A DNA stretch of 64,000 nucleotides from Callorhinus ursinus (GCF_003265705.1 NW_020313157.1:762429-826428), one strand, 5' to 3'. Counted from the first letter of the stretch, positions 1 through 11,450 are shown. Notes: generated by a model from the letters alone, not told the origin. Made by a program: numbers and translations.

Positions 1-290
1 GTGGATGGAACTGGAGGGTGTTATGCTGAGTGAAATAAGTCAATCAGGGAAAGACAGGTATCATATGACCTCACTGATATGAGGAATTCTTAATCTCAGG
101 AAAGAAACTGAGGATTGATGGAGTGGTGGGGGGTGGGAGGGATGGGGTAGCCTGGTGATGGCTATTAAAGAGGGCACGTTCTGCGTGGAGCACTGGGTGT
201 TACGCACAAACAATGAATCATGGAACACTACATCTAAAACTAATGATATAATGTATGGTGATTAACATAACAATAAAAAATTTAAAAAAA
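1..290 (+). mobile_element. LINE-1 3' end, carnivore type (cut by window edge)
   Basis: The first ~110 bases still read as the C-terminus of L1 ORF2 (WMELEGVMLSEISQ, ending in a stop near 109). A short 3' UTR follows, with the carnivore L1 signature 'ggtgattaacataacaat' and an A-rich tail to about 290. Only the 3' end is visible because the element runs off the left edge. ORF2p is the L1 reverse transcriptase/endonuclease; this piece carries no catalytic domain. Confidence 0.93.
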
Positions 291-1009
291 TTGTTTTCCT
301 GCTAGAGAGTCTTTGTCTCCCAAGAGAGTCCCTAAGTGGTGTGTCATCGGGGACTCCCTAGTCTCAGGCCTGCATGAAATTCAGACAACATCCCATCCTC
401 TCTTCATCCCATTCAGCCTTCATCTCTGCCCTAGCACCTCCTTCTGCCCTCAAATGCCCACTATATCTTGTTCACCAAATAGCATGCGTTCATGTATTCT
501 TGCCTTCATGGCACTTCCCTGTCAGCCTCACTCAATGGCTGCAATTTCCTCGGAGACAGGGATGCTGTCGACACAATTAAAGCTCATCCTGACCTGTCAG
601 ACCCTCCTTCCACAATAATGAGTATGGGTCCATCAATCTTTCCCCTCTCAGTACAGCTACTACTTTTCTCAGACCTACCAGACCAAAGCCATTTGTCTAC
701 ATCCATCCATCCTTTCCTCATCAGGAATACCTCCGTGACAGAGCCACTTTATAGACAAACTCATCCTTATAACATCTGACGGGGGGCAGGGAGGGGGTGG
801 TGTCACTGAGCAGGTAGGAAAGTTCTTGCTGAAACTTCAAGTCTAATGGGGGACAGGAGTGAGAACCTTCGAGAAATTCACCAGCAAAGTCCCCTACTTA
901 GGGCAAGGGAGAAGCGGCCTAAGGTTGATGATGTTTCTGCTGTATGTTAGAGAATTTTCAGAAAACTCAGGTTCCACATGCTGAGTTTCTTACTGAAAGC
1001 CAAACAAAT
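291..1009. other. No recognised feature
   Basis: Mixed, CT-rich sequence. Overlapping open frames around 313-779 use TTG or internal ATG codons, resemble no known family and have no exon structure. Part of 380-560 is vaguely L2-like but I cannot support that. A G-run lies at 781-797. Confidence 0.5.
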
Positions 1010-1012
1010 TAT

Positions 1013-1034
1013 AATTAATTAATTAATTAATTAA
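1013..1034. repeat. (AATT)n microsatellite
   Basis: Uninterrupted AATT/TTAA units in AT-rich surroundings. Confidence 0.9.
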
Positions 1035-1224
1035 AGCCCCTTTGAACCCAGATCTGTCTGGCTCCATAAACTGGGAGCTTCATATTACATCATGCTCCCT
1101 CAAGTCATGGCGGACCCACTGAGCAGATAGCTGCCACAGACACCCTTCAAAAGACAGAGGAAAAAAGACAGGATAGGAGAAATGCATATAATGAGATGAC
1201 ATTTCAAAGAGTATTTGATTATTG

Positions 1225-1254
1225 ATACACGCATGTGTGCACGTGCATGCGTGT

Positions 1255-1284
<30 letters not shown>
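1225..1284. repeat. Alternating purine-pyrimidine tract with (CA)n
   Basis: Sixty bases alternate purine and pyrimidine without a break. The left half mixes CG, TG and CA steps ('gtgcacgtgcatgcgtgt'); the right half is pure CA. It is a polymorphic-microsatellite candidate and could adopt the Z-DNA conformation. Confidence 0.92.
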
Positions 1285-1285
<1 letters not shown>

Positions 1286-2164
1286 CCTGAATATCCAGGT
1301 TTTTCGTTCTCTCCAAGAGAATGGATTAGATTTAGGGGAATTTCATTAAAGGTTCAAAGAATTATTCTTCCCCTCATCAATATTTACCTGAACTATCATT
1401 ATCATCACTAGCTCATCCGTTTTTGCTGTGTGGACAGAGAGGAGATTAGAGAAGCTTTAGCTGGTCCAGAATCGTTAAGTTCTGGGAATTTTCTGAAGGG
1501 AAATGGGCATCACGTTTGAGCCTTTGCTTTGAAAGATCTCACAAATGTCAGGTTGGTCACACCAACTGCAGTGGTCCCTTCCCAAAGGGGCAGCAACTGG
1601 GACTCCACACTCAAGCTGCTTTCCTTGTTCCACATTTTAAAAACACTCTATGTATGGTATAAATTATGCAAACTTTAAATATTACCCATGCCATTTTTAC
1701 TGTCTCATTTAAACATGAGTTTTGATTAAATAATATATTTATGGAGTGGAATTCAGTAATAGACAGTAAATTACCAGGAGCCTTGACGTTTATCTTCCAC
1801 CATCTACATGAAATCCTCTTAATGAAAAACTCTGAAACTTGGTTAAAATTCCACGCAGAGCAGAGCACATTCGTTAACCTAGATAAAGATAGATGTTTAT
1901 GATATATATAATAAACATCTATTTTATACATATATAAGTGAAGCTAAGTAAAACTTTGGGCCAAGTTCTACATTATTTGTGACTCTAGGTAATTTATTTG
2001 GTTGTCATTTCAACAAAATTGGCCCAAAATAATGACTCATGTTACATTCAAGACTGGGATACTTGAGAAGTGAAGAAAAAAGCTATGGTTTTCATATATC
2101 AAATTTCAATACTTAATAGTTAAAATGTATTTCTCTCCCATGAAAAGCACGTGCCGGTGGTAAG
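1285..2164. other. No recognised feature
   Basis: AT-rich single-copy-looking sequence. A minus-strand open frame at 1611-1931 has no recognisable product. Confidence 0.5.
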
Positions 2165-2270
2165 GAAGCCTGCAGTCTTGTTTCAGCTCTGCCATTAACT
2201 AATGGTGTGACCTTAGCAGGCAACTAAGTTTTTCTGGGTCACAGTTTCTTCAGCATGTAAAATGGCAGAA
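2165..2270 (+). mobile_element. MIR SINE fragment
   Basis: Core pattern of a MIR in sense: 'cagctctgccattaac', then 'gtgaccttagcaggcaac', then 'cagtttcttcagcatgtaaaa'. This matches the consensus order of cell-type, T-rich and 'tgtaaaatgg' blocks. Diverged and truncated. Confidence 0.7.
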
Positions 2271-2352
2271 AAAAGACAAAATTCATTCCAACACTAGTGT
2301 TCCAGAGCTCACCACATGTCAAGGTAGATCTCCAATTAAATTCACTATGAGG

Positions 2353-2542
2353 GGGCACCTGGGTGGCTCAGTCAGTTAAGCGTCTGCTTTGGGCTCAGGT
2401 CATGATCCCAGAGTCCCGGGATCCAGCCCCGTGTCGGGCTCCCCACCCAGCAGGGAGGCTGCTTCTCCCTCTGCCCTTCACCCTGCTAGGGCTCTTGCCC
2501 TCTCTCTCTCAAATAAATAAATAAAATCTTAAAAAAAGAAAA
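2353..2542 (+). mobile_element. CAN-SINE (SINEC), sense
   Basis: A complete element: tRNA-like head 'gcacctgggtggctcag' with pol III A-box, B-box region 'gggatccagcccc', CT-rich stretch, then 'aaataaataaataaaatctt' and an A tail. The flanking target-site duplication 'tcactatgagg' is at 2342-2352 and 2543-2553. Confidence 0.96.
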
Positions 2543-2597
2543 TCACTATGAGGATAATTATGGCACATTCTAGGACAAAAATCTCCATTCCCCATTT

Positions 2598-2709
2598 TTT
2601 TTTAAGTTTCTATTTATTTAAGTAATCTCTATATCCAAGTGGGGCTTGAAGTTAGACAACCTCAAGATCGAGAATCAAATGCTCTACTGACTGAGCCAGC
2701 CAGGTACCC
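2598..2709 (-). mobile_element. CAN-SINE, older short form, antisense
   Basis: Poly-T start, then 'aagtaatctctatatcca', and at the right end the reverse complement of the SINE head ('ctgagccagccaggtacc'). The 15-bp duplication 'ctccattccccattt' is perfect on both sides (2583-2597 and 2710-2724). Part of the usual body is missing, as in the older subfamily. Confidence 0.93.
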
Positions 2710-2989
2710 CTCCATTCCCCATTTCTTGTTTTTCAACCCGGAAGGAAGCTCTAAAACACCCAACTAAATATTCCCCCCTAAACAACCCCACTGAATACCC
2801 ACATGTAACCAGGAGAAACCAAAAAGGAAACAAAGCAACACTGAGTGTCTGGTAATTCTAGAACGTTAAGCATTTACCTCATTCACTCCTTACAGTATAT
2901 GCCCATATCACGGATGAGGCTCAGAGAGTGGAGGTGCCAGGAACAACAGTAATGACAGCAAGAACGGCCAACAGCCACAACAGTAACAG

Positions 2990-3095
2990 TAATGTTCTAA
3001 GAGCTTTATTCATTTAACCCTCTTGACAACAAAGGCTATGATTTGGAATCAATGATCATTTCCATTTTACTCATGAGGATACCAAAGAACAGAAC
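2990..3095 (-). mobile_element. MIR SINE fragment, antisense
   Basis: 'gttctaagagctttattcat' followed by 'tttccattttactcatgagg' follows the antisense MIR consensus (commonly '...cattttacagatgagg'). Confidence 0.65.
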
Positions 3096-3700
3096 AACGA
3101 AGCAAGTATCTGGGAATCCTTGATGGTTTTGATGTAGGTGTTTGCTGCTGCAGAAAATAAGAGAACCATGCTTGCTTTCTACAGTTTGTGTATTCCCCTG
3201 TCTCTCCCCAGATTCGTGCTGGATAAGTACACAAATTAAACAAAACTAGGCAGCGAGCCAAACGTGGGCCATATCTCAGGAGAAGCCAAGGTCCTCTAAA
3301 ATGATCCGAGAAGGTAAACTCTGGGCAGAAACTAGGTAGGAGAAGGTCACTGGATATCCCACAGGTGGAAGTGTGTCCCCAAACTTGGCAATTGTGTAGA
3401 GTGAACTCCTAATGATAAAAAATAATGATAATAATGAGGAAGAGGAGAAGGACTTAGACTAGTGTGGTGCTTTTAACATGTTTTCATAGAAAGCCTTTAT
3501 ATGTACATTATTTGGTTCATGGAGGAAAGACAAATTTGTTCCATCCTGAAGACTATTTCTAATTGATTGGTGGTGACTGCTAGAAGCAGCGTGAGATGAA
3601 TGACTATCTAATTAATTAAGATACATCCAGGCTCAATAAGAAAGAGAAATAATCTATTAGGGATATCATGGGTGCAAAAAAGCACTCAGGGGTCACAGAC
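3096..3700. other. No recognised feature
   Basis: Unassigned, with a short (ataatg)-like run near 3420-3440. No gene evidence. Confidence 0.5.
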
Positions 3701-3714
3701 TTGCAAACCCTACT

Positions 3715-3815
3715 TATGATGCTCACAGTAACTCAGAGGGAAACAGGACATGCAATATTATTCGCAGCTGACAGCAAGGAAACACTGAAGTTCAAGAAGA
3801 TAAAATGCTTTGTAC
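3715..3815 (-). mobile_element. Possible MIR fragment, antisense
   Basis: The block 'atattattcgcagctgacag' then 'aaggaaacactgaag' can be lined up with antisense MIR, but divergence is high. It overlaps a 73-codon open frame starting at 3668 that looks like no known protein. Confidence 0.35.
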
Positions 3816-5103
3816 ATGGAGTTAATGAAAAAGATTTGGAGACAATGCAGACCCTCAAATTATTAAACCACTCTTTTCCACTGTCTTAGGACTCCACAAT
3901 TATGGAAGAAAGCTCTGTTCAATGTCCAAATAATGAGGACAATGCAGAGTTTAAATTTGTTGTGAAAGCTTCATTCTTCAAAGAGTCCAACCTAGGTGTT
4001 AAGAGTGGTTGATTGTGCAACCCTAATGGGTCCATCACAGCCTATGAAATGGATTTAGAAGGAGACAAATATGACTAGTCCATCTGTCAATGATAAAATA
4101 AGCAAAGGCCATAGCTACTCTCACTCAGTTCAGAACTTGACATAATATAGCTCCATGGAAAGGCAGCATATGTTGGAATTATTCCTAATAATTTGGACAA
4201 ACTCAGTCTTTTTCAGACAAGGTAAATATCTGCAAAGAAACATCCCTAGCAATCCTAGACATGCTCGCTTACTGACACCATTTGAGTGTAGGCACACTTA
4301 GCCTTTTCATGATGGATTTGCACCAGGTATATATATCTACAGATGTTAATAATGCAGATATGTGCAACCAACCTGGGATTTATGGGACAATGAGCTAATC
4401 TGGGCATTAAATTATATTTCTACACTAGGGAAATGAATCCACACGCTTTTTAACAATAAATTTAAACAGTTCACGATGCCCATACGTAGATTCCCTTTTC
4501 AAGGTATTTGAGCACAGTTTCTTCAAGCAAGTAAGTAAACAGAAGCTGTCCTCAGTATCTCTATCCGTTTCAGTATCTTTAATGGTCTCAACATCTAGCC
4601 ACCTCCCATTACCACAGGCAACTGAATGGTCAATGCTTCCAAAACTCCAAAACAGTAAGGCCCATATTAATGAGCCTTTGCTATAAGAAACTTTTTATGA
4701 CCTCTACTAGCCAAACTGGTTAGATACCTCATCAAGAAATCTCCATGTTAGCTTCAAAAAAATCCCTTGTATGTGTGGTGATGATGGGGCTGGGAAGCAA
4801 ATGAGGGTAAAAAGGAAACAAGAGTAGCCAAGAGTTGGCAATTGTTGAATTTGGGTGAAGTGTACATAGGGATTCATTACACTATTCCCTAATTTTTTAA
4901 ATAGATATATTTGGAATTTTCCCAAACAAAAGCTTAGAAAAATATCATCATTTTACTAACATTTAAAAGGTAACATTATTATTGGCTAGTGAGTCTTAAA
5001 AGTTTCAGAGACCAGCTTAAAATCAGCTCTATAGACCATCTTTTCTGGGCATTATATGCTTTAAAGGAGCAACATTTTTATCAGCTTTGAATTATTGACA
5101 TAG
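3816..5103. other. Mostly unassigned sequence
   Basis: No gene. Around 4830-4930 the phrase 'gggattcattacactattcc' followed by 'ggaattttcccaaac' resembles the 3' end of an ancient interspersed repeat often found in mammals, but I could not name the family. Confidence 0.45.
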
Positions 5104-5330
5104 CACGGAATTAAGAATTTAGGATTGGCCTCATTCATACCCTATCTCTAACCGTGTGAGTTCTTTTCTTTTAAAAAAAAAATTAATTTGATGTTATCTT
5201 AAGACTTAGTTTCTATAGCTATAAAATAGGGGTAATTGTCCTATTTGCCTTACAGTGAGACTGTGTAAATTTTATATGCATGTCAAATGCTTAGACTACA
5301 GTATATCCAGGAAATGATTAAGCATAAAAA
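5104..5330 (+). mobile_element. MIR SINE
   Basis: 'ctctaaccgtgtgagttc', a T-run, 'cttagtttctatagctataa' and 'aataggggtaattgtcc' appear in MIR consensus order. A trailing 'gcacatagtagggagt' at 5371-5386 is typical of MIR or L2 3' ends. Confidence 0.65.
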
Positions 5331-5415
5331 ATATAGCTCTCACTTTTCCCAAATAATTTTATGTTGCTAGGCACATAGTAGGGAGTTAATTAGTCAATGT
5401 TGGATAAAGAAAGCA

Positions 5416-6251
5416 AGTAATACTGACGGAAGGAACATGAATAAATTGTATCCAATTAGTTGTTACCTAAATTTCACAAAGTCACAAAAAAGTTTGTGTT
5501 TGTTTGTGTTTGTGCATCTTCTCATTGGGAATCAGTTCAACAACTTGATAATTAAAACAAATATCCTGTATTTCCAACAAACTTAGTGGCATAAAACGGA
5601 AGGCAATTACTCAACTCTGATTTAGGCTTAATATGCAGCATGCCTTAATTTATTCTAATTTAATATTCAAAAGAATATCCTTAAGGTAATATCCTTCCAC
5701 AGCTTGCAACAGCTTCAACACACCAAATTAAGGCCAGCATCCATCAAGTGCATGAGAGATGAACCCCCTGAGCAGAAAGCAAACCTCAGATCTGAGGAAA
5801 CGCCCAAAAGTCAGCCTGAGGCAGGCAAAACACCCTGGTGCATTGAGAAGACACCCTCTTGCCTTTATCCAAACTTAGCTCATTAACCCCCAGATAGGCA
5901 ATCAGTGCCTGAGTGTAAGCAAAGCAGACATATTTACACATCAGCGCAGACCGGTCCCCAGTCACACAAACCCAAGGGTTCCATTAACAGCTGATGTACA
6001 GGATAACATCCCTCCTGTCTAGGATCTAGACCAGAGATATCCTGGCCCAGAGAATCCTGCACACGTTTGCGGCATGCACTGGGGACAAGCCCACTCTCTG
6101 CTTGCAAAACCACCTAATCTCTTCTGCAAGGCATTTTCCATATTTCTGGCTAAAACAAGGTGGACATCTCACTCAGCTGCCACTTTGATTCTCAGAACTG
6201 CTGGTCCCGCTTTGAATAAGGCAGGTCCAATTCAGAAATAAGATGTCAATA

Positions 6252-6253
<2 letters not shown>
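5416..6253. other. No recognised feature
   Basis: Unassigned. An open frame at 5704-5886 has a TTG start and no recognisable domain. Confidence 0.5.

Positions 6254-6298
<45 letters not shown>
6254..6298. repeat. (GT)n microsatellite
   Basis: About 22 perfect GT units, long enough to be length-polymorphic. Confidence 0.97.
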
Positions 6299-6301
<3 letters not shown>

Positions 6302-6384
6302 AAGATAAGGTATGCATTTCCAAATATTCAAAGATGGCACGTGATTATATCGACTGCAAATATTGATGGAGTGTATGATGAACT

Positions 6385-6775
6385 ATGGATTGCTGTGAAA
6401 AAATTACCACAAAACTTTTAGTGGCATAAAACAACAATAGTCATCTCTTATCTCATGGTTTCTTCGGGTCAGGGATTCAGACAGGACACAGCAGACAGAT
6501 CATCTTTACTCTCACTTGTCGGGGGTCTCAGCTAGAAGACTTGAAGAAGACTGGAGGACTGGAGTCATCAAGAGGTTTGGCTGAGCCCAGAGCATTGGCT
6601 TCCAAGGTGTCTTACTCATTTGGCGAGCAAGCTGGTGTTAGCTGTTGGCAGAAATCCTCAGCTCCTCCTCGCATGGTCTTGCCACAGGCTGCCTGAGAAT
6701 CCAGGCACCAGGTCTCTTTCTCTGAGATTTTCACTGGACACCAAGGTGATGAAACATAGCACTTCTCCATTTCTG
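6385..6775 (-). mobile_element. Solo LTR, MLT1-class (ERVL-MaLR), antisense
   Basis: It opens with 'aaaattaccacaaaactttt' and 'agtggcataaaacaacaat', the reverse complement of the usual 'ttgttttaagccactaagtttgtggtaat' LTR end. Blocks like 'ggcttccaaggtgtcttactc' and 'gctggtgttagctgttggc' follow. No internal proviral sequence is present. Subfamily uncertain. Confidence 0.6.
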
Positions 6776-6784
6776 CTAATCCCT

Positions 6785-7711
6785 CTCTCTTCTTCTTAAA
6801 TTTATTTTTTTGAATTGTGTAATATATACATAATATAAAATTTGCCATTTTATCAATTTTTAAGTGACATTAAGTAGATTCACACTGATGTGCAAACATC
6901 ATCATCTTCCATCACAGAACTTTTTTCATTTTGCAAAACTTAAACTCTACACCCATTAAACACTAACCCCCATTTCCCCTTCTACCAGCCCCTGGCAACC
7001 ACCATTCTCCTTTCTGTGTCCACGAATTTGACTACTGTAGGTACCTCATGTAAGTGGAATCATACAGTGTTTGTCTTTTTTGACTGGCTTACTTCCCATA
7101 CCATAATGTTTGCAAGGCTCATCTCTGTTGTAAGATGTGTCAGAATTCCCTTCCTTTTTAAAAGCTGAATCATAGTCCACTGTATGGGTATAACATATCT
7201 GCTTACCCATTGATAAATAACTTGGGTTGGTTCAAACTTTTCGTTATTGTGAGCAATTCCGCTATGTACTGGGATGTCTTGGAGATCCTGCTTTCAATTC
7301 TTTGGGCTATATACCCAGAAGTGGAATTGCTGAGTCATCTGGTAATTCTATTTTTTTCTTTTTTGAGGAATGTTTCCATTCCCACCAGCAGTGCGTAGGG
7401 TTCCAATTTCTCCACAACTTCCCTAACGCTTATTTTCAGTTGGTTTTTGTTTTCGTTTTATAATAGCCATCCTAATGGGTAGACAGCAGTGTCTCCTTGT
7501 GGTTTGCATTAGCATTCCCCTAACGGTGAGTGATGTTGAGCATCTTTTCAAATGCTTATTGTCATTTGCATATCTTCTTTGGAGAAATGCCCGTTCAAAT
7601 CCTTTGCCCATTTTTGAGTCAGGTCGTTTGTTTGTTTTATTGCTGAGTTCAGGAATTCTCTGTGTAATATAAGGGACATTAATCCCTTGTTGGATATGTG
7701 AGATACTCTCT
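6785..7711 (-). mobile_element. Old L1 3' region, antisense
   Basis: Reads on the plus strand as reverse-complement L1: 'cctggcaaccaccattctcc', 'taagtggaatcatacagtgt', 'tatacccagaagtggaattg', 'catcctaatgggtagacag', 'cctttgcccatttttgag'. These are well-known L1M-type blocks. All frames are interrupted. It abuts the preceding LTR closely, separated by a short CT stretch. Confidence 0.88.
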
Positions 7712-9255
7712 CTTTTCTCCTCTTCATTCCCCAGCACTGAGTGAGAGGCGGACAAGGAGCCTCTCATCACTCAAGAGAAGGCAGTTAACTAGCATAACTA
7801 GCTGGGGGGAGGTTTGCTTTGGGGGAAAGGAAATGGGCACAGATGCTGATGGAACAGAAGGGCGATCTCACTCTGTTTCCCCTGCTCCTTCCTGGGCAGG
7901 TTGGCGAGAATCAGCTTGATTACCGGCAAACCAAGGGGTAAGAAGCACACACAGTGGGCATTTTCCTTCCACCGCCCTTTCTGTTCCCCGTAATAAGGGC
8001 TAAAGTAGTGTTTTAAAAATGTAGGTCAGGATGAAAAGAGATTTAACTTTTAATGTTTGAATTAAAACAGCATGAGCAACTTCTTTGAATACAATAAAAA
8101 AAACTACAGGATATTCCCTGAAACAATCATTTCTAACTATTTTCCTCTGCATTTCATAAATAATAAATGTGTTAAAAAATAACCCCATAGTAACACATTC
8201 TCTAATATACTAGTTATGCAAGCTGGATATAACTCTAAGAATCCCTAAATGTGAGAAAAATTGCATTTGGTGGTACTTTTTTTAAGCTAAAAATTAAATT
8301 TCCCCGGCACCACACAGACCTTTTCCCTCACAGCTATAGTCATAACTGGATTTTTAAGCCTCCTGAAAACATTGTGGTTTGCAATAAAGCAAAACACTGT
8401 GTCAAAAACTGCTTAGAATACAGAAAAGCATGTTTCTGATCTAGACCACAGGGCTGCTGTTTACCTAGTAGAGGCATCGATATGGCTTGTGGGCGTCATC
8501 CTGACAACTGTGACAACTTGTGCTTTGGGACTCTGACCCCACCTCTATATTCTTACTATGAATTAAAAATATGAGCTGAATTCCTTTCAAGTTACCAAGG
8601 AGGTAGTTTTCCCAGCTTCCTATCCCTAATTCAACCCTTAGCACTTGTTTCTTCTTCTCTGTGATGAAGGTTAGGAGCCAAGCAGTTGTAAAAACACACT
8701 TGGCTTCCAAGCATGGAATGTGTTTGCTCTGAAGGTAGTGGGGGTGTCCTGGAGAAGAGATGAGTTTAATAAAGTATTGAAGGGTTGCAATGCAGGCCTG
8801 TGAATAAAACACTAGACTGGGGATCGGGGGAAGCACGCGGTTTTCCTGCCTTCTCCCTGACTTGCTTGTATCTGCTCACTCGCATCTCCAGGATGCATGG
8901 TGTGCGTGCAAATCTCTGCACTGTGAACATGTTTCCTGCCCAGTGACATGAGACGGCATCTGCTTTGGGAATGCCTACTTATCTGACCACAGATGCTCCA
9001 CGGGCCTACATTTCCAAGTTTCTGTTGTGATTGGTGGTAAGCGGCTACTTTTCCAGTTGTGTGTTATTGGTATTCTTCATGTGTGTGTTTTCATAGTGAA
9101 GAAAAAAGAGGAAAAGTAAATAATTTTGAAATGATCACACACACCCCCACACAGACACACAACTGCACTGACCGGCATACTTGACAGGTTTTCACTCCCT
9201 ACTCTGACCTCATGCTTCCTTGATCAGTTGAGGGCTGTTTTTAAAAGATCCCCAC
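7712..9255. other. No recognised feature
   Basis: About 1.5 kb without an assignable repeat or gene. A minus-strand 123-codon frame at 8465-8836 has no family resemblance. A CA-rich stretch lies at 9137-9162. Confidence 0.5.
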
Positions 9256-10104
9256 ATGGAAATGCAGATCAAAACCACAGTGAGCTATCACCTCACACCT
9301 GTCAGAATGGTTAAAATCAAAAACACAAGAAACAACAAATGTTGGCAAGGATGTGGAGAAAAAGGAACAGCCGTGCACTGTCGGTGGGAATGCAAACTGG
9401 TGCAGCCACTGTGGAAAACAGTACGGAAGTTCCTTAAAAAATTAAAAATAGAACTACCCTATGATCCAGTAATTGCACTACTGGGTATTTACCCAAAGAC
9501 TACAAAAACACTCAAAGGGATACATACACCACAATGTTTACTGCAGCATTATTTACAATAGCCAGGATATGGAAGCAGCCTACGTCCACTGATAGATGAA
9601 TACATATGATAATATATATGTATATATATATATATACACACACATATAATGTATGTGCATATATAATAGTATGTGTGTATATATGTATATATGTGTATAT
9701 ATACATATACACATAAAATGGAATATTCTTCAGCCAAAAAAGAATGAAATCTTGCCATTTGCAACAACATGGATGGATCTAGAGAGTATAATGCTAAGTG
9801 AAATAAGTCAGTCAGAGAAAGATAAATACCGTATGGGTTCACTCATACGTGGAATTTAAAGAACTAAACAAACAAAGAATAAAAAAAAAAAAGACAACCT
9901 CAAAAATAGACTCTTCACTCTAGAGAACAAATTTGTGTTTGCCAGAGCGGGGGTGGGGAGGAGACAGGTGAAACAGGTGATGGGGACTAAGAGCACATGT
10001 ACTGTGATGAGCACTGAGTAAGTAAGATATAGGATTGTTGAATCACTATATTGTACACCTGCGTGTCAACTATACTGGAATTAAAATTTAAAAAAAATAA
10101 TAAA
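9256..10104 (+). mobile_element. LINE-1 3' end with ORF2 C-terminal remnant
   Basis: 9256-9561 reads as the ORF2p C-terminal region (GCGEKG, then [13 protein letters not shown], then ALLGIYPK). 9750-9859 gives the last ORF2 block (FATTWMDLE, then MLSEISQ) in a different frame. Between them an AT/GT microsatellite replaces the usual 'WIKKMWYIYTMEYY' codons, so the frame is broken. The 3' UTR ends in 'gtcaactatactggaatt' and an A-rich tail. A dead, 5'-truncated copy. Confidence 0.92.
9598..9717. repeat. Compound (TA)n/(GT)n microsatellite inside L1
   Basis: About 120 bases of TA, GT and CA dinucleotides with interruptions. It sits exactly where L1 normally carries a short 'tggtatatatataca' run, which probably seeded it. 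Confidence 0.93.
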
Positions 10105-10311
10105 AATAAACATTCCCACTTGAATGCAATGCCTCTAGAGACCTTGGGAGCAATGGGCGTTTGTGTCCAACTCATGCAGATCCCGAGGAATTTACAATCT
10201 CCTTGGGCCAACATGGTTACCCTGGGGCATTATAAAATGAGTAGGAGAGACATGAGTCTCGTTTCTGAGTTGCAGGTTCTTTCCCCAAGTGTGTCCCGAA
10301 TTCTCTTTTGC

Positions 10312-10513
10312 CTTTTTTTTTTTTTTAAGATTTTATTTATTTATTTGACGGGGGGAGGGGGAGCACAAGCAGGGGGAGTGGCAGGCAGAGGGAGAGGGAG
10401 AAGCAGACTCTCCACAGAGCAGGGGGAGCCTGATGTGGGACTCGATCCCAGGACCCTGGGATCTGATCTGAGCTGAAGGCAGTCGCTTAACCAACTGAGC
10501 CACCCAGGCGCCC
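10312..10513 (-). mobile_element. CAN-SINE, antisense
   Basis: Complete: T-run, 'aagattttatttatttattt', G-rich middle, and the reverse complement of the head ending 'gagccacccaggcgccc'. The flanks share 'cttttgc' as a probable short target duplication. Confidence 0.95.
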
Positions 10514-10646
10514 GACTTTTGCTAGCTCACCTTTCATCATCCTGCAACTATCTCCCCTCTCAAGTGGCACCTGCTGGCTCTGGAAATCAGGACTCTTTCC
10601 TCTCTTCTTCCCTCCCTCTTCCTCTGGATCCCCTTGGACCCTAATC

Positions 10647-10798
10647 GAATGGTTCCCAACCTTGGCTGTGAGCTTTGAAAAATCCTGATGCCTGGGGATC
10701 CCCAGACCAATTAAATCAGAATCTTTGGGGGCAGTACCCATGCATCAATCTTTTCTAACACTCCCTACGCGATGCCAGTGTGCAGCCAACGCTGAGAA
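10647..10798 (+). mobile_element. MER5-type hAT-Charlie non-autonomous element
   Basis: The start 'gaatggttcccaacc' matches the MER5 terminal repeat. The interior has 'cctggggatccccagac' and 'aatcagaatctttgggg'; the end 'cgctgagaa' is close to the inverted terminus. It is flanked by 'ccctaatc' at 10639-10646 and 10799-10806, an 8-bp duplication as expected for hAT. Confidence 0.75.
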
Positions 10799-10806
10799 CC
10801 CTAATC

Positions 10807-11132
10807 ACACACGCTAAGAATTATACCATCTGTTGAAGGGACTGAAAGCAACAGAGTAAAGCAAGCAGCTCCCAGGCAGCTGGGGGTGCAACTCCGGTAG
10901 GGGAATTCATAATTCTAGAGAGGTTGGGGTGGGGGCGAAGAGCTACAGCAGCAAAGCCGCAGCAGCTCGCGGGACATGGCGATATTATAGTTGAAACTGC
11001 AACTATTATAACTATTATTACAAATAGCACTCATTATTATTTCACACACTGAAATAATCGGCTGCAGGATCCACACAGTTCTCTTTCCTGTAGAATTGGG
11101 TTTCTGGCTCCTGGAATTGGCTCAGTTCAGCA
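10807..11132. other. No recognised feature
   Basis: Unassigned; includes a locally G/C-richer patch near 10900-10980. Confidence 0.5.
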
Positions 11133-11385
11133 GAACAAACATTCACCATGAGACTTCAATGTTCCAGGCTTTATGAGGGCTCTGAGTTGCAAAGATGATG
11201 AGCCCTCTACTCTGCCCTAAAACTATCCCTCCAGGTGCAGGAAACCCAGGTGATGATGACATCGCTGCCATTGTTATTTTGACCCATGACAGATGTGCCT
11301 TAAGCCTCTGTGGTAAGGCGGGTACTGTTCGAGGCAGTGAGGACACAGCGGTGAACAAGAAGGGAAACAAACGAACAAACAAAAT
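11133..11385 (-). mobile_element. L2 LINE 3' fragment, antisense
   Basis: 'aacaaacattcaccatgaga' then 'gttccaggctttatgagggc', and further on 'ggacacagcggtgaacaaga', match in order the antisense L2 3' end ('tttattgagc...ggatacagcagtgaacaaga'). Strongly diverged. Confidence 0.45.
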
Positions 11386-11450
11386 ATATACAGATAGATG
11401 TATGTATGTGTACATATACACACATATACATATCTACTTATATATATCTG
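11386..11450. repeat. AT/GT-rich simple repeat
   Basis: Imperfect run of TATG, TACA and TATA units. Confidence 0.8.

Noticed and set aside
2353..2542. tRNA gene from A-box and B-box motifs
   Set aside because: These belong to CAN-SINE heads; there is no cloverleaf-forming mature tRNA here or in the other SINE copies.
9256..9859. Functional reverse transcriptase gene
   Set aside because: Only the ORF2 C-terminus remains, with a frameshift and no catalytic domain.
10051..10476. 141-codon open frame
   Set aside because: Spans the L1 3' UTR and an antisense SINE.
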